Shown piece after piece: positions 34,625 to 43,755 of a stretch of DNA of 64,000 nucleotides. A program made the position numbers and the translations under genes. Origin of the DNA: Pseudomonas aylmerensis (GTDB lineage Bacteria > Pseudomonadota > Gammaproteobacteria > Pseudomonadales > Pseudomonadaceae); NCBI RefSeq assembly GCF_001702265.1, contig NZ_MAUE01000024.1, positions 19,197 to 83,196 of the forward strand. The letters run 5' to 3'. Below the pieces are notes generated by a model that saw nothing but the letters and a program-made list of their open reading frames with translations, searched no databases and was not told the origin of the DNA. Numbering within the stretch: the first letter of the stretch is position 1; each line of letters begins with the position of its first letter.

Positions 34625-36211
34625 TTAGTTGCCCAGGGCAGTACGCGTGTGTTCGCCGTCGACCAAGCGCGCAATGCCAAGCGGGTTGGCATCTTGAAGC
34701 GCTTCGGGCAAGAGGGCGTCGGGGTAGTTCTGGAAGCAGACCGGACGCAGGAAGCGATCAATCGCCAAGGTTCCCACCGACGTGCCGCGCGCGTCGGACG
34801 TCGCCGGGTAAGGCCCGCCATGCACCATGGTGTCGGTGACTTCAACACCGGTTGGATAGCCGTTCAACAGGATCCGTCCGACTTTCTCCTGCAGCAAGCC
34901 GGTCAACCAGCTGTATTCGAGCAACTCATCGGCTTCGCCCAGCACGGTGGCGGTCAGTTGCCCGCGCAGCCCATTGAGTGCGGCGACCAGTTGCGCCTGG
35001 TCGGCGACTTCAATAACGATGGTGGCAGGGCCGAACACTTCTTCCTGGAGCAATTCGTCACCGTTGAGCAGCAGGCTGACATCGGCTTTGAACAATTGTG
35101 GCTGGGCCTGTTTCCCTTGCTGAGGATTGCCCGCCAGGTGCTCCACGCCCGGATGCGCGTGCAGGTGTTGCAGACCGCTGGCATAGCTGGCCAAGGCGCC
35201 TGCGTTGAGCATCGTCTGGGCCGGCTGGTCATGCATCTGCGCGGTGAAGCGTTGCAGGAAGGCGCTGAAATCTGCCGATCGCAGGCCAATGATCAACCCG
35301 GGATTGGTACAGAATTGCCCGCAACCCAAGGTCACCGAGCCGGCCAACTCCTTGGCGATGGTCTCGCCGCGCACTTGCAGGGCCTGGGGCAGAATAATCA
35401 CCGGGTTGATGCTCGACATCTCGGCAAACACCGGAATCGGTTGCGGACGTTGCGCGGCCATCTTGCACAGCGCATTGCCGCCCTTGAGCGAGCCGGTGAA
35501 CCCCACGGCTTGGATGGCGGGATGTTTCACCAGCCACTCGCCGACGCCCCCGCCATAGATCATGTTGAACACGCCGGCGGGCATACCGGTGCGCTGCGCG
35601 GCCCGCATGATCGCGTCCGCGACCCATTCAGCGGTCGCCATGTGGCCGCTGTGAGCCTTGAACACCACCGGGCAGCCCGCTGCCAGGGCAGAAGCGGTGT
35701 CGCCACCGGCAGTCGAAAACGCCAGCGGGAAGTTGCTCGCGCCGAACACGGCGACGGGGCCCACCGCGATCCGGAACTGGCGCAAGTCAGGGCGGGGCAG
35801 GGGCGCTCGATCCGGCAGGGCGCGGTCAATGCGCGCACCGTAGAAGTCGCCTCGCCGCAGTACCTTGGCGAACAGGCGCATTTGCCCGCTGGTGCGGCCA
35901 CGCTCACCCTGGATACGTCCGGCAGGCAAGGCGGTCTCACGGCAGACGGTGCTGACGAAATCGTCGCCGAGGGCATCCAGCTCGTCAGCGATGGCCTCCA
36001 GGAACTCGGCGCGGCGCGCGGCTGGCAGGTTGCGGTAAATCGGGTAGGCGGCGCCGGCCGCCTTGGCTGCCGCGTCGACCTCGTCTTGTGTGGCCTGGAT
36101 GAAGTGGCCCGGGAGGGCTTCGCCGGTTGTCGCATCGAAACTGTGCAGCTGCACGTTGCCCGCGCCAAGTCGCTGACCACCGATGTAGTTCTGACCGAGA
36201 ATCTGAGTCAT
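34625..36211 (-). CDS. Alpha-ketoglutarate semialdehyde (2,5-dioxovalerate) dehydrogenase
   Basis: 528 aa, the length of KGSADH-type aldehyde dehydrogenases. Visible ALDH features: VAVFGASNFPLAFSTAGGDTASALAAGCPV (cofactor and substrate site), FTGSLKGGNAL, the general-base Glu in FAEMSSINPV and the nucleophile Cys in TLGCGQFCTNPGL. GQFCTNPG is diagnostic for the KGSADH subgroup. It oxidises alpha-ketoglutarate semialdehyde to alpha-ketoglutarate with NAD(P)+, the final step of non-phosphorylative pentose and aldarate degradation. It is the last gene of the cluster with the dehydratase, MFS and FAH-family genes, and a terminator follows. Confidence 0.92.
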   Translation of the reverse strand: MTQILGQNYIGGQRLGAGNVQLHSFDATTGEALPGHFIQATQDEVDAAAKAAGAAYPIYRNLPAARRAEFLEAIADELDALGDDFVSTVCRETALPAGRIQGERGRTSGQMRLFAKVLRRGDFYGARIDRALPDRAPLPRPDLRQFRIAVGPVAVFGASNFPLAFSTAGGDTASALAAGCPVVFKAHSGHMATAEWVADAIMRAAQRTGMPAGVFNMIYGGGVGEWLVKHPAIQAVGFTGSLKGGNALCKMAAQRPQPIPVFAEMSSINPVIILPQALQVRGETIAKELAGSVTLGCGQFCTNPGLIIGLRSADFSAFLQRFTAQMHDQPAQTMLNAGALASYASGLQHLHAHPGVEHLAGNPQQGKQAQPQLFKADVSLLLNGDELLQEEVFGPATIVIEVADQAQLVAALNGLRGQLTATVLGEADELLEYSWLTGLLQEKVGRILLNGYPTGVEVTDTMVHGGPYPATSDARGTSVGTLAIDRFLRPVCFQNYPDALLPEALQDANPLGIARLVDGEHTRTALGN

Positions 36212-36327
36212 GTCAGGGTTCCTGATTGGAGGATGAAGAGAAATGCCAGGCTCGACACCGACAAACTAAAGCGGCTCCGCATCGTGCGGGACGACGGGAG
36301 CCGGTGTGTCGAAGTGAATGCAGGGCC

Positions 36328-37884
36328 TTAAGTGATCGCACCGATCTGCCAGGGCACGAATTCGTTCTGGCCGTAGCCATGCTGTTCACTTTTGCTTTTG
36401 TCGCCTGAGGCGATGCGCAGCATCATGCGAAAGATGTATTCGCCGCGCTCCTCAATGGTCATGGTGCCGTCGGCAATCCCGCCGCAGTTGACGTCCATGT
36501 CCTCTTCCTGGGTTTCCCACAGACGGTTGTTGGTGGCGAGCTTGATCGACGGCGAGGGTGCACACCCATAAGCCGATCCGCGCCCTGTAGTGAAGGCAAT
36601 CAGATTGGCGCCGCCGGCGACCTGGCCGGTGGCGGAGATCGGGTCATAACCGGGGGTGTCCATGAACACCAGGCCGTGGGCCCTGACGGTTTCAGCGTAT
36701 TCGTAGACGTCGACCAGATCGGTCGAGCCGGCCTTGGCCACGGCGCCGAGGGATTTTTCCAGGATGGTGGTCAGGCCACCGGCCTTGTTGCCCGCCGACG
36801 GGTTGTTGTTCAGCTCGGCATCCATGCGCTTGCAGTAGGCTTCCCACCAATGAATGCGCGCGATGAGTTTTTCACCCACTTGCTGGCTGACGGCGCGACG
36901 GGTCAGCAAGTGCTCGGCGCCGTAGACCTCCGGGGTTTCCGACAGGATCGCGGTGCCGCCGGCGGCCACCAGGCGGTCCACGGCATTGCCCAGCGCCGGG
37001 TTGGCGGTGATGCCCGAGTAACCGTCCGAACCACCGCATTGCAGGCCGATAATCAGGTGTTTGGCGCTGACCGGCTCACGCTTGACCTGGTTGGCTTCGG
37101 CCAGCAGCGACTTCACTTGAGCAATGCCACTGGCAATGGTCTTGGAGGTGCCACCGGTGCCCTGGATGGTAAATGTGCGCAACGAATCGCTGCTTTCAAG
37201 GCCCTGGGCGGAGAGCAATTCGGGGATCTGGTTGGTCTCGCACCCCAGCCCAATCAGCAGCACCGAGGCAAAGTTAGGGTGGACGGCATAACCGCCCAGT
37301 GTCCTGCGCAGCATGGCCAGTGCCTCGCCGCCGGGGTCGACTGCGCAGCCAACGCCGTGGGTGAGCGCAACGACACCATCGACGTTGGGGTACTCGACCA
37401 GCGCTTCAGGATGAATGTCGCGGCGGAAGTAATCGGCAATCGCACGCGCCACCGTCGCCGAGCAATTGACCGAGGTCAGAATGCCGATGTAGTTGCGGGT
37501 CGCGACACGGCCATCGGCGCGCACGATGCCCATGAACGTCTCTGCGGTGGGCGCAGGACTGCCTTTGGCATCGACGCCGAAGGCATAGTCCCGAGAGAAA
37601 TCGCCCATTGCGACGTTGTGGACGTGCACATGCTGTCCCGCTTCGATTGGCTGGCTCGCGAAGCCGATGATCTGCCCGTAGCGGCGCACGGGTTGGCCCA
37701 CGTCGATATGACGCGCAGCGACTTTGTGGCCGGAGGGCACCGGCTCAAGTACCTGGATGCCTTCGGCCTTGAGCTCCAGGCCCTTGATCAGCGGTTGCCG
37801 CGCGATCAACACATCGTCGAGCACATTGAGTCTGATCACGGCATTGGCAGCGGTCTCGCTGCCTGTTGTAGTTATGAGTTGCAT
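36328..37884 (-). CDS. UxaA/GarD-family sugar-acid dehydratase
   Basis: 518 aa, single-chain form with an N-terminal SAF domain (about residues 15-95, VLEPVPSGHKVAARHIDVGQPVRRYG) and the C-terminal catalytic domain. Landmarks shared with altronate and galactarate dehydratases: VALTHGVGCAVDPG, LLIGLGCETNQIPEL, LIIGLQCGGSDGYSGITANPALG, NPSAGNKAGGLTTILEKSLGAVAKAGS and FTTGRGSAYGCAPSPSIKLATN. It removes water from an aldonate or aldarate to give a 2-keto-3-deoxy acid, with a metal cofactor. The FAH/AraD1 and KGSADH neighbours imply the product ends as alpha-ketoglutarate. That would fit a C5 aldonate or C6 aldarate rather than altronate. Substrate unproven. Confidence 0.87.
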   Translation of the reverse strand: MQLITTTGSETAANAVIRLNVLDDVLIARQPLIKGLELKAEGIQVLEPVPSGHKVAARHIDVGQPVRRYGQIIGFASQPIEAGQHVHVHNVAMGDFSRDYAFGVDAKGSPAPTAETFMGIVRADGRVATRNYIGILTSVNCSATVARAIADYFRRDIHPEALVEYPNVDGVVALTHGVGCAVDPGGEALAMLRRTLGGYAVHPNFASVLLIGLGCETNQIPELLSAQGLESSDSLRTFTIQGTGGTSKTIASGIAQVKSLLAEANQVKREPVSAKHLIIGLQCGGSDGYSGITANPALGNAVDRLVAAGGTAILSETPEVYGAEHLLTRRAVSQQVGEKLIARIHWWEAYCKRMDAELNNNPSAGNKAGGLTTILEKSLGAVAKAGSTDLVDVYEYAETVRAHGLVFMDTPGYDPISATGQVAGGANLIAFTTGRGSAYGCAPSPSIKLATNNRLWETQEEDMDVNCGGIADGTMTIEERGEYIFRMMLRIASGDKSKSEQHGYGQNEFVPWQIGAIT

Positions 37885-37929
37885 GACGGTTGCCTCGGTT
37901 TTTCAGGGAGCGCTATGGAGTCGGGCAGG

Positions 37930-39249
37930 TCAGGCCAACCCACGCTCGCGATAATCAATCAGGCTGGAGAACAGCATCAATCCTGAAGCCATGACGACGA
38001 AGAAGATCAGCGCCAGGAAGTACGAACCGGTGAATTGCACGATCAGGCCGATCAGGATAGGCACGATCACCCCGACCATATTGCCGCAGAAGTTCATGCT
38101 GCCGCCCAACACGCCGGCTTTGGACTGGCCGCCGAGAATGGCGGGCAGGCACCAGTACATGCCGCACCAGCGAATGAAAAACAGCGCGACACAGAGCAGC
38201 GAGATAACCACGACGGCGTCACTGCTGTAGGCCACGGCGAGGATACAGATCGCAGCAATTGCGGCGGAGCCTGCGAACATGCTGCGCATGACCGTGTTGG
38301 GTTGGCCGCCGGCAGCCTTCCATTTATCCGACACCCAACCACCAAACAGTTCGCCGATGAAGCCGCATATGAAGATCAGGAAGGTGGCGCCGCCCATGGC
38401 CTTGATGTCGAGGTTATGGGCTTTGTGCAAGTAGCTTGGCATCCAGGTCAGCAGGCCGTAGAACACACTGTTGTAGCACGCGTACCCCGCGAACATGGCC
38501 AGTACCGAACGACTCTTGAGCAGGTCCTTGAGGATCGCCTTGCGTCCACCGGTGGCTTTCTTCGCGGCTTCGTTGGCATCGGTGATGTAGGCCAGCTCTG
38601 CAGCATTGACTTTCGGGTGTTCACTGGGATGGTTCCTGATGTACCACCACGCCCATATGCCCACGACCATGGTGCCGACGCCCGCGATGACGAATGCGAT
38701 CCGCCAGGAATCAAACCAGGTGATCAGCCCTGCGATCAGGATTGCGCCCAGTGCAGTGCCCAGCGGCGCGCCGCCGTCAACCAGGGTGGCGCCGCGCCCG
38801 CGTTCATTGGGCGTCAGCCAGGCACCGTTGAGCTTGGCGCCGGCCGGCATGATCGGCGACTCCGCGACACCCAGGCCGATGCGGGTGATGAGCAACGTGA
38901 TCCAGTTATGCGCGCCGCCCGCCAAGGCCTGGAACAGGCCCCAGCCGACCGTGGCAATGCCGACGATATTGCGCGTCTGGAAACGGTCGAGCAGCATGCC
39001 GCCGGGGATCTGCATCAGCGCGTACGACCAGAAGAATGCACTCAGCATCAACCCTTCAAGCGCCGGCGTCATGTTGAAATCAGCTGAAATCAGCGGCAGT
39101 GCAACCGACAGTGAAGCCCGGTCGATGTAGTTGATGGCCGAGAGCAGCAGCAGGAGCAGGAAAATCCTCCAACGTACGGTGGTCGGGCGGGCGGTGATGG
39201 CGGGACTCGCTGTCGTAGCGGTAACGACCTGTGCATTGCCAGTGGTCAT
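37930..39249 (-). CDS. MFS sugar-acid transporter (anion:cation symporter family)
   Basis: 439 aa from ATG 39249, with GTGAG 6 nt upstream; longer frames upstream have no homology. The sequence is that of ACS-family transporters for galactonate, glucarate and related acids: INYIDRASLSVALPLI, FFWSYALMQIPGGMLLDRFQTRN, GLGVAESPIMPAGAKLNGAWLTPNERGRGATLVDGG-like loop (TM4-5) and GYACYNSVFYGLLTWMPSYLHK. Twelve membrane segments are expected. It would import the acid that feeds the adjacent dehydratase. It lies 45 bp before the dehydratase gene and 68 bp after the FAH gene, on the same strand, so the four genes form one operon. Confidence 0.9.
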   Translation of the reverse strand: MTTGNAQVVTATTASPAITARPTTVRWRIFLLLLLLSAINYIDRASLSVALPLISADFNMTPALEGLMLSAFFWSYALMQIPGGMLLDRFQTRNIVGIATVGWGLFQALAGGAHNWITLLITRIGLGVAESPIMPAGAKLNGAWLTPNERGRGATLVDGGAPLGTALGAILIAGLITWFDSWRIAFVIAGVGTMVVGIWAWWYIRNHPSEHPKVNAAELAYITDANEAAKKATGGRKAILKDLLKSRSVLAMFAGYACYNSVFYGLLTWMPSYLHKAHNLDIKAMGGATFLIFICGFIGELFGGWVSDKWKAAGGQPNTVMRSMFAGSAAIAAICILAVAYSSDAVVVISLLCVALFFIRWCGMYWCLPAILGGQSKAGVLGGSMNFCGNMVGVIVPILIGLIVQFTGSYFLALIFFVVMASGLMLFSSLIDYRERGLA

Positions 39250-39317
39250 TTTCATCTCACTCTTATGTTTATTATGAAATGCAGCCTTGCTTGAGGCCCG
39301 ATCAAGGGCCGCATCGG

Positions 39318-40316
39318 TCAGAGCGTCTGTACTTCTCCAGTGTTGAAGGCGGGTGCAACCACTTCGATGGTGTTGCACAGCGGTTCACCGAACTCACGCA
39401 TGCTGACTTCGAAACGGTCGCCCGGCTGGGTCTTGATGTTATCGGCTACCGACAGGGTGGCGGTGCCGAAGAAGTGCACATGCACGTCACCTGGACGCAG
39501 GAACTGGGCGTACTTGAAGTGGTGGTACTCAAGGTTCTCCAGGCTGTGGCACATGTTGTCCTCGCCACTCAGGAACTCTTTCTCCCATAACACGGTGCCG
39601 TCGCGCCAGATCCGGCTGGTCCCCGCCAGGTGCCGGGGCAACTCGCCCACGCGCAGCTCTGGCCCATAGGAGCAGTTACGCAGCTTGGAATGTGCCAGGT
39701 AGAGGTAATTGCGACGCTCCATGACATGGTCGGAGAACTCGTTGCCCAAGGCAAAGCCCAGGCGGTAGGGCTTGCCGTCTTCGCCGATCACGTAGAGACC
39801 GGTCAGCTCTGGTTCTTCACCCGCATCTTCGGCGAAGTCCGGCGACTGGAAGGCCTGGTTCGGGCGTACCACAATGGAACCGTCGCCCTTGTAGAACCAT
39901 TCCGGCTGGGCGCCCACTGTTCCTGCCGCCGGACGGCCGCCGTCGAGGCCCCATTGGAACATTCTGGCGGTGTCGGTAAGTGCGGCCTTGTCGTCGACTT
40001 TTTGCTGGTGCATCTGGTCGCGGGTGGAGGCGCTTCCCAGGTGGGTCAGGCCAGTGCCGCTGATCAGGCAGTGCGCGGGGTCTTCATGGTCGAGGGGCGG
40101 CAGGACTCGGCGGGCTTCCAGCACGTGGGTATAACCTTCAGGACCGAGGGTGGTGCCCCTGGCCTCGACTTCCTTGAGCAGGCTGCGACCATTGGCAATC
40201 GCGGCGAGGGCAAGCGTGCGGGTGCTGGATGCACCGTTGACGACTTGAATCGAGTCGCCTTCGACGACGCCGACTCCACGCTGGCCAGTGGAGTCTTCAA
40301 ATTGGATTAATCGCAT
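39318..40316 (-). CDS. Fumarylacetoacetate hydrolase-family protein of the AraD1 (2-keto-3-deoxy-pentonate dehydratase-like) group
   Basis: 332 aa. FAH-fold features in the C-terminal half: the metal-binding EEPELTGLYVIGEDG, GFALGNEFSDHVMERRNYLYLAHSKLRNCSYGPEL and PGDVHVHFFGTATLS. GTGLTHLGSASTRDQMHQ in the middle is typical of AraD1/GguC-like proteins. Relatives such as Caulobacter XylX dehydrate 2-keto-3-deoxy-pentonate to alpha-ketoglutarate semialdehyde. With KGSADH encoded in the same operon this step fits well here. It is first in the operon, divergent from a LysR gene 103 bp away. Hydrolysis of a diketo acid, the other FAH chemistry, is the main alternative. Confidence 0.85.
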   Translation of the reverse strand: MRLIQFEDSTGQRGVGVVEGDSIQVVNGASSTRTLALAAIANGRSLLKEVEARGTTLGPEGYTHVLEARRVLPPLDHEDPAHCLISGTGLTHLGSASTRDQMHQQKVDDKAALTDTARMFQWGLDGGRPAAGTVGAQPEWFYKGDGSIVVRPNQAFQSPDFAEDAGEEPELTGLYVIGEDGKPYRLGFALGNEFSDHVMERRNYLYLAHSKLRNCSYGPELRVGELPRHLAGTSRIWRDGTVLWEKEFLSGEDNMCHSLENLEYHHFKYAQFLRPGDVHVHFFGTATLSVADNIKTQPGDRFEVSMREFGEPLCNTIEVVAPAFNTGEVQTL

Positions 40317-40419
40317 GGAGGAGCCTCAGCTTGTTGTTATCGTTGGGGCCACTTTAAATTTCCAGGCTGTTGCTGCCTAATGAGAGTTACGACCCGAGCG
40401 ATAACTTTCAGGTATATCC

Positions 40420-41364
40420 ATGCTTCCGTCCTTCTCATCCATCGTATCTCGCCTGAGGCTCAAGCAATTGCGCCTCTTGATTGCCCTCGACGAGCACGGC
40501 TCGGTGCGCAAGGCGTCGGAGATCATGGCGCTGTCTCAACCCGGTGCCACCAAGGCATTGCAGGAAATCGAAACCATCTTCGGCTCAAGCCTCTTCGAAC
40601 GCACGAGCAAAGGTTTGGAAGCCAACGACCTAGGCCGCTGCGTGATTCGTTATGCGCGTTTGATTCACACCGACCTCGAGCACCTTCGCGAGGAAATGGT
40701 CGGCATTCTCAAGGGACACGGTGGACGCCTGGCGGTGGGCACCATCATGGGAGCCGTGCCGGCATTGGTGGAGAGCCTGGCGCGCCTTCGCGATAAACAG
40801 CCGGAGCTGTCGATTGCAATTGTCGAGGACACCAGCTCGCGGCTATTGAGCTTGCTGGATCAGGGTCGGTTGGATGTGGCGATCTGTCGAACCAGCGTCA
40901 GCCCACGCCCGACGGCTTACCAAACCCGTTTCCGCGCACAGGAGCCGCTGGTCGTGGTGGCCAACCCGGGGCATCGACTGGCCCGCGCGCAGACGCTGCA
41001 ACTCGCCGACCTCATGGACAGCCATTGGGTAGTCTTCCCGGTGAATATGCCCATGCGTCTGACTTTGGAACGCGAGTTTCGCCAAGTGGGGTTGAGCTTC
41101 CCGCTGTACGCCATCGAGACCTCATCGACATTCACGACCTTGTCGCTGTTGCTCAAGGACCCGAACCTGGTCGCCGTCATGCCGAACGATGTGGCGCAAA
41201 TGGCACTCGACCACGGCATGTTGGTCAAGCTGGCGTTGACCATTCAGTCGACCAGCGAGCCCTATGAAATCGTGACGCGGGCCGATGTGGAGTACACGGC
41301 GCCGATGGTTCTGTTGATTGAAGAACTCACCGGTGCAAGCGTGAGCCCAGCAGCAGGCGTTTGA
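40420..41364 (+). CDS. LysR-family regulator of the sugar-acid operon (GbpR-like)
   Basis: 314 aa. N-terminal HTH: RLKQLRLLIALDEHGSVRKASEIMALSQPGATKALQEIE, residues about 12-50; the KASEIMALSQPGATKAL form resembles GbpR/sugar-type LysR proteins. The effector domain starts at GGRLAVGTIMGAVPALV and includes ALCRTS-like and HWVVFPVNMPMR segments. It faces away from the four-gene catabolic operon, and the 103-bp shared region is the obvious target. Probably an activator responding to the acid or its 2-keto-3-deoxy product. Confidence 0.9.
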   Translation: MLPSFSSIVSRLRLKQLRLLIALDEHGSVRKASEIMALSQPGATKALQEIETIFGSSLFERTSKGLEANDLGRCVIRYARLIHTDLEHLREEMVGILKGHGGRLAVGTIMGAVPALVESLARLRDKQPELSIAIVEDTSSRLLSLLDQGRLDVAICRTSVSPRPTAYQTRFRAQEPLVVVANPGHRLARAQTLQLADLMDSHWVVFPVNMPMRLTLEREFRQVGLSFPLYAIETSSTFTTLSLLLKDPNLVAVMPNDVAQMALDHGMLVKLALTIQSTSEPYEIVTRADVEYTAPMVLLIEELTGASVSPAAGV

Positions 41365-41385
41365 TAGGACTGAAGCGTCCCGTGT

Positions 41386-42513
41386 TCAAGTACCTGCGCC
41401 GTTGAACATGCTCACCAGGCTGTGCGGTGCGTCGTCACCAAACAGCAACTCATGCAGTTCATTGCACTCTGCAGCCGTTTGCGCGCTGCGCGGGAACATC
41501 GCCTGTTCGTACGCGTGCAGCGCGGCTTCGACGTCATCCGGGTGTGAGGCGATGGCTTTGCCGAGTTCGGCGCCATCGTACATGGCCAGGTTGGCACCTT
41601 CGCCATTCGGGGCTGCAAGGTGTGCGGCATCCCCCACCAGCGTCACGCCCGGCACTCGGTTCCAGTGGTGTTCAACCGGCAGCGTGAAGAGCGGGCGCCA
41701 TACCAGTTCGGTGTCACTGTGGGTAATCAGTGCCGTGATGGCAGGGGACCAGCCTGTGAATACCTGCGCGATCCGTGCTGCCGCTGTTGGCGTGTGAGTG
41801 AAATCGATGGCGGCAAACCACTCCTGGGGCGCGGTGATGGCGACATAGGTGTGCAGCGTGGAGCCCGCCTCACGGTGCGCCTGGATGCCTTTTGCGGGTT
41901 GCACGGCGAACATCGCACCGCCCCCTACCGCCTGGGCGGTGGCGGGGTGGCGGGTGTCGCTGTCGTACAGGTAGGTTTCAATGAACGAGCGGCCCATGTA
42001 CTCGGGGACGGCGGTGCTGAGCAGCGGGCGGACTTTAGACCAGGCACCGTCGGCCCCCACCAGCAGGTCGGTGACAACGTGAGTGCCGTCGGCGAAGGTC
42101 ACCTCATGGCGACCCGCGCCCAGGGCACGCACGCTATTGACCTTGTGGCCCCAGCGCACGGTACCGGCAGGCAGTGAATCGAGAAGCATCTTGCGCAGCT
42201 CGCCACGCATGACCTCGGGACGCCCACCAGTGCCGTCGTCGGGTTGGTCCAACAGAACGGTGCCGTCCCAATCAAGCACTCGAGTCGCCTCGCGACCTTC
42301 CAGGACAAGGGCGCGGAATTCATCCGTCAGGCCCGCCGCCTGCAAAGCCAGTTGGCCGTTGTAGTCGTGGATGTCGAGCATCCCGCCTTGCGCGCGTGCG
42401 GTTGCCGACGGCTCGGCTTCATAGACCGTGGCGGCAATGCCGTGGACGTGCAGGACACGCGCCAGGATGAGGCCGCCCAGGCCAGCCCCGATGATTGTGA
42501 CGCAGGTGTGCAT
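41386..42513 (-). CDS. FAD-dependent monooxygenase, TetX-like (PF01494)
   Basis: 375 aa from ATG 42513 (MHTCVTIIGAGLGGL); an upstream extension to 42567 is not conserved-looking. GxGxxG FAD motif GAGLGGLILARVLHVHG at residues 8-24, then YEAEPSATARAQGGMLDIHDYNGQ, very like the TetX group (RxxGGxLDLHxxxGQ). The second FAD motif GVTLVGDAAHLAAPNGEGANLAMYDG is near residue 285. Such enzymes hydroxylate aromatic or tetracycline-like compounds with NADPH; chromosomal homologues are common and are not evidence of resistance. It converges with the LysR gene (21-bp gap) and stands alone. Confidence 0.87.
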   Translation of the reverse strand: MHTCVTIIGAGLGGLILARVLHVHGIAATVYEAEPSATARAQGGMLDIHDYNGQLALQAAGLTDEFRALVLEGREATRVLDWDGTVLLDQPDDGTGGRPEVMRGELRKMLLDSLPAGTVRWGHKVNSVRALGAGRHEVTFADGTHVVTDLLVGADGAWSKVRPLLSTAVPEYMGRSFIETYLYDSDTRHPATAQAVGGGAMFAVQPAKGIQAHREAGSTLHTYVAITAPQEWFAAIDFTHTPTAAARIAQVFTGWSPAITALITHSDTELVWRPLFTLPVEHHWNRVPGVTLVGDAAHLAAPNGEGANLAMYDGAELGKAIASHPDDVEAALHAYEQAMFPRSAQTAAECNELHELLFGDDAPHSLVSMFNGAGT

Positions 42514-42830
42514 AAGGTACCTGTTGGCTGTGAGAAAGGGGCCGGCTGCGCGGCATGTCCCGGCCATCGTTGGCCGGAGATTTTTACCCTATTTTGCCGG
42601 CAGAAAGGGGTAGGCCTGCAACCAATGATTGTTCAGCCAAGCCGCGGGGCGCTACAGATCAGGCGCAGTCATTCCAGCGGGGACGTGCAGCGCATCTCCA
42701 CAGCCTGCCAGCAATACCAATCCATTCCTCGCAGGGCTGATAGGAATAGGCAAGCCTCACAGATGATCCGGCATAGGTCGGCAGCGGTGACTTGACTACC
42801 ATCAGTACTCATTAACCGAGAGGCATATGC
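42514..42830. other. Intergenic region, no feature recognised
   Basis: 317 bp between the divergent FAD monooxygenase and SDR genes. It must hold both promoters. I see no palindrome, terminator or convincing reading frame; GAGAGG at 42818-42823 is the SD for the SDR gene. Confidence 0.5.
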
Positions 42831-43664
42831 ATGAGCACTCACAAAACCCTGTTCATCACCGGTATCAGCAGCGGCTTTGGCAAGGCCCTCGCGACCGAGG
42901 CATTAGCGGCCGGTCACCGTGTGATCGGTACCGTGCGTAATGAGGCAGCCCTTGAAGCATTCGAGGCGTTGTCTGCCGAACGTGCCCACGGGGTGATTCT
43001 GGATGTCACCGACTTTGCGCGGATCGACAGCGTCGTCGCCGACATGGAGACCCGCTACGGCCCGGTGGACGTCCTGGTGAACAACGCCGGGTACGGCCAC
43101 GAGGGGATTTTCGAAGAGTCGTCGCTGGAAGACATGCGCCGCCAGTTCGACGTCAACGTGTTCGGCGCAGTTGCCGTGACCAAGGCCTTTGTGCCGTATT
43201 TCCGGGAGCGTCGCCGCGGACACATCATCAACATCACGTCCATGGGCGGCACCATTACTATGCCTGGGATCGCCTACTACTGCGGCAGCAAATTCGCGCT
43301 CGAAGGCATCTCCGACACGCTGAGCAAGGAGCTCAAGCCGTTCAATATCTTCGTGACCGCCGTGGCGCCGGGCTCGTTTCGCACCGATTGGGCCGGCCGC
43401 TCCATGCAGCGTACGCCGCGCAGCATTGCCGACTACGACGCCAGCTTTGATCCGGTGCGCCAGGCGCGTGAAGCCAAGAGCGGCCACCAATTGGGCGACC
43501 CGCAGAAGGCTGCGCACGCCATGCTGCAGTTGATCGCCAGCGACAATCCACCGGCCCACCTGCTGCTGGGCAGTGACGCGCTGGGATACGTGCGCGAAAA
43601 ACTTGAGCAATCCCTGCGCGATATTAGCCACTGGGAGGCACTGACGCGTTCTACGGATGGTTAA
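42831..43664 (+). CDS. Short-chain dehydrogenase/reductase (classical SDR)
   Basis: 277 aa. Classical SDR motifs: cofactor loop TGISSGFGKALA (about residues 10-21), NNAGYG (about 84-89), Ser in INITSMGG and catalytic YYCGSKFALEG (Tyr-x-x-x-Lys, about 144-154). TVRNEAALEAFE after strand 2, with Arg, suggests NADP(H). The long C-terminal part (SFRTDWAGRSMQRTPRSI) resembles the SDR subgroup often annotated as oxidoreductase or retinol dehydrogenase-like. It is divergent from the TetX-like gene; the pair might be co-controlled. Substrate unknown. Confidence 0.9.
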   Translation: MSTHKTLFITGISSGFGKALATEALAAGHRVIGTVRNEAALEAFEALSAERAHGVILDVTDFARIDSVVADMETRYGPVDVLVNNAGYGHEGIFEESSLEDMRRQFDVNVFGAVAVTKAFVPYFRERRRGHIINITSMGGTITMPGIAYYCGSKFALEGISDTLSKELKPFNIFVTAVAPGSFRTDWAGRSMQRTPRSIADYDASFDPVRQAREAKSGHQLGDPQKAAHAMLQLIASDNPPAHLLLGSDALGYVREKLEQSLRDISHWEALTRSTDG

Positions 43665-43755
43665 GAAGCCGGGAATTGGCAAGGGAGGAGGGTGGTTGTC
43701 ACCCAGCCGCCTGGCATAAGGCGCGTGTCTTCACGCTGGATGTCTCCTATCGCTC

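Noticed and set aside
41386..42513. Tetracycline-resistance gene tetX
   Set aside because: Only the general FAD-monooxygenase motifs agree; chromosomal relatives of this kind are common and resistance cannot be inferred.
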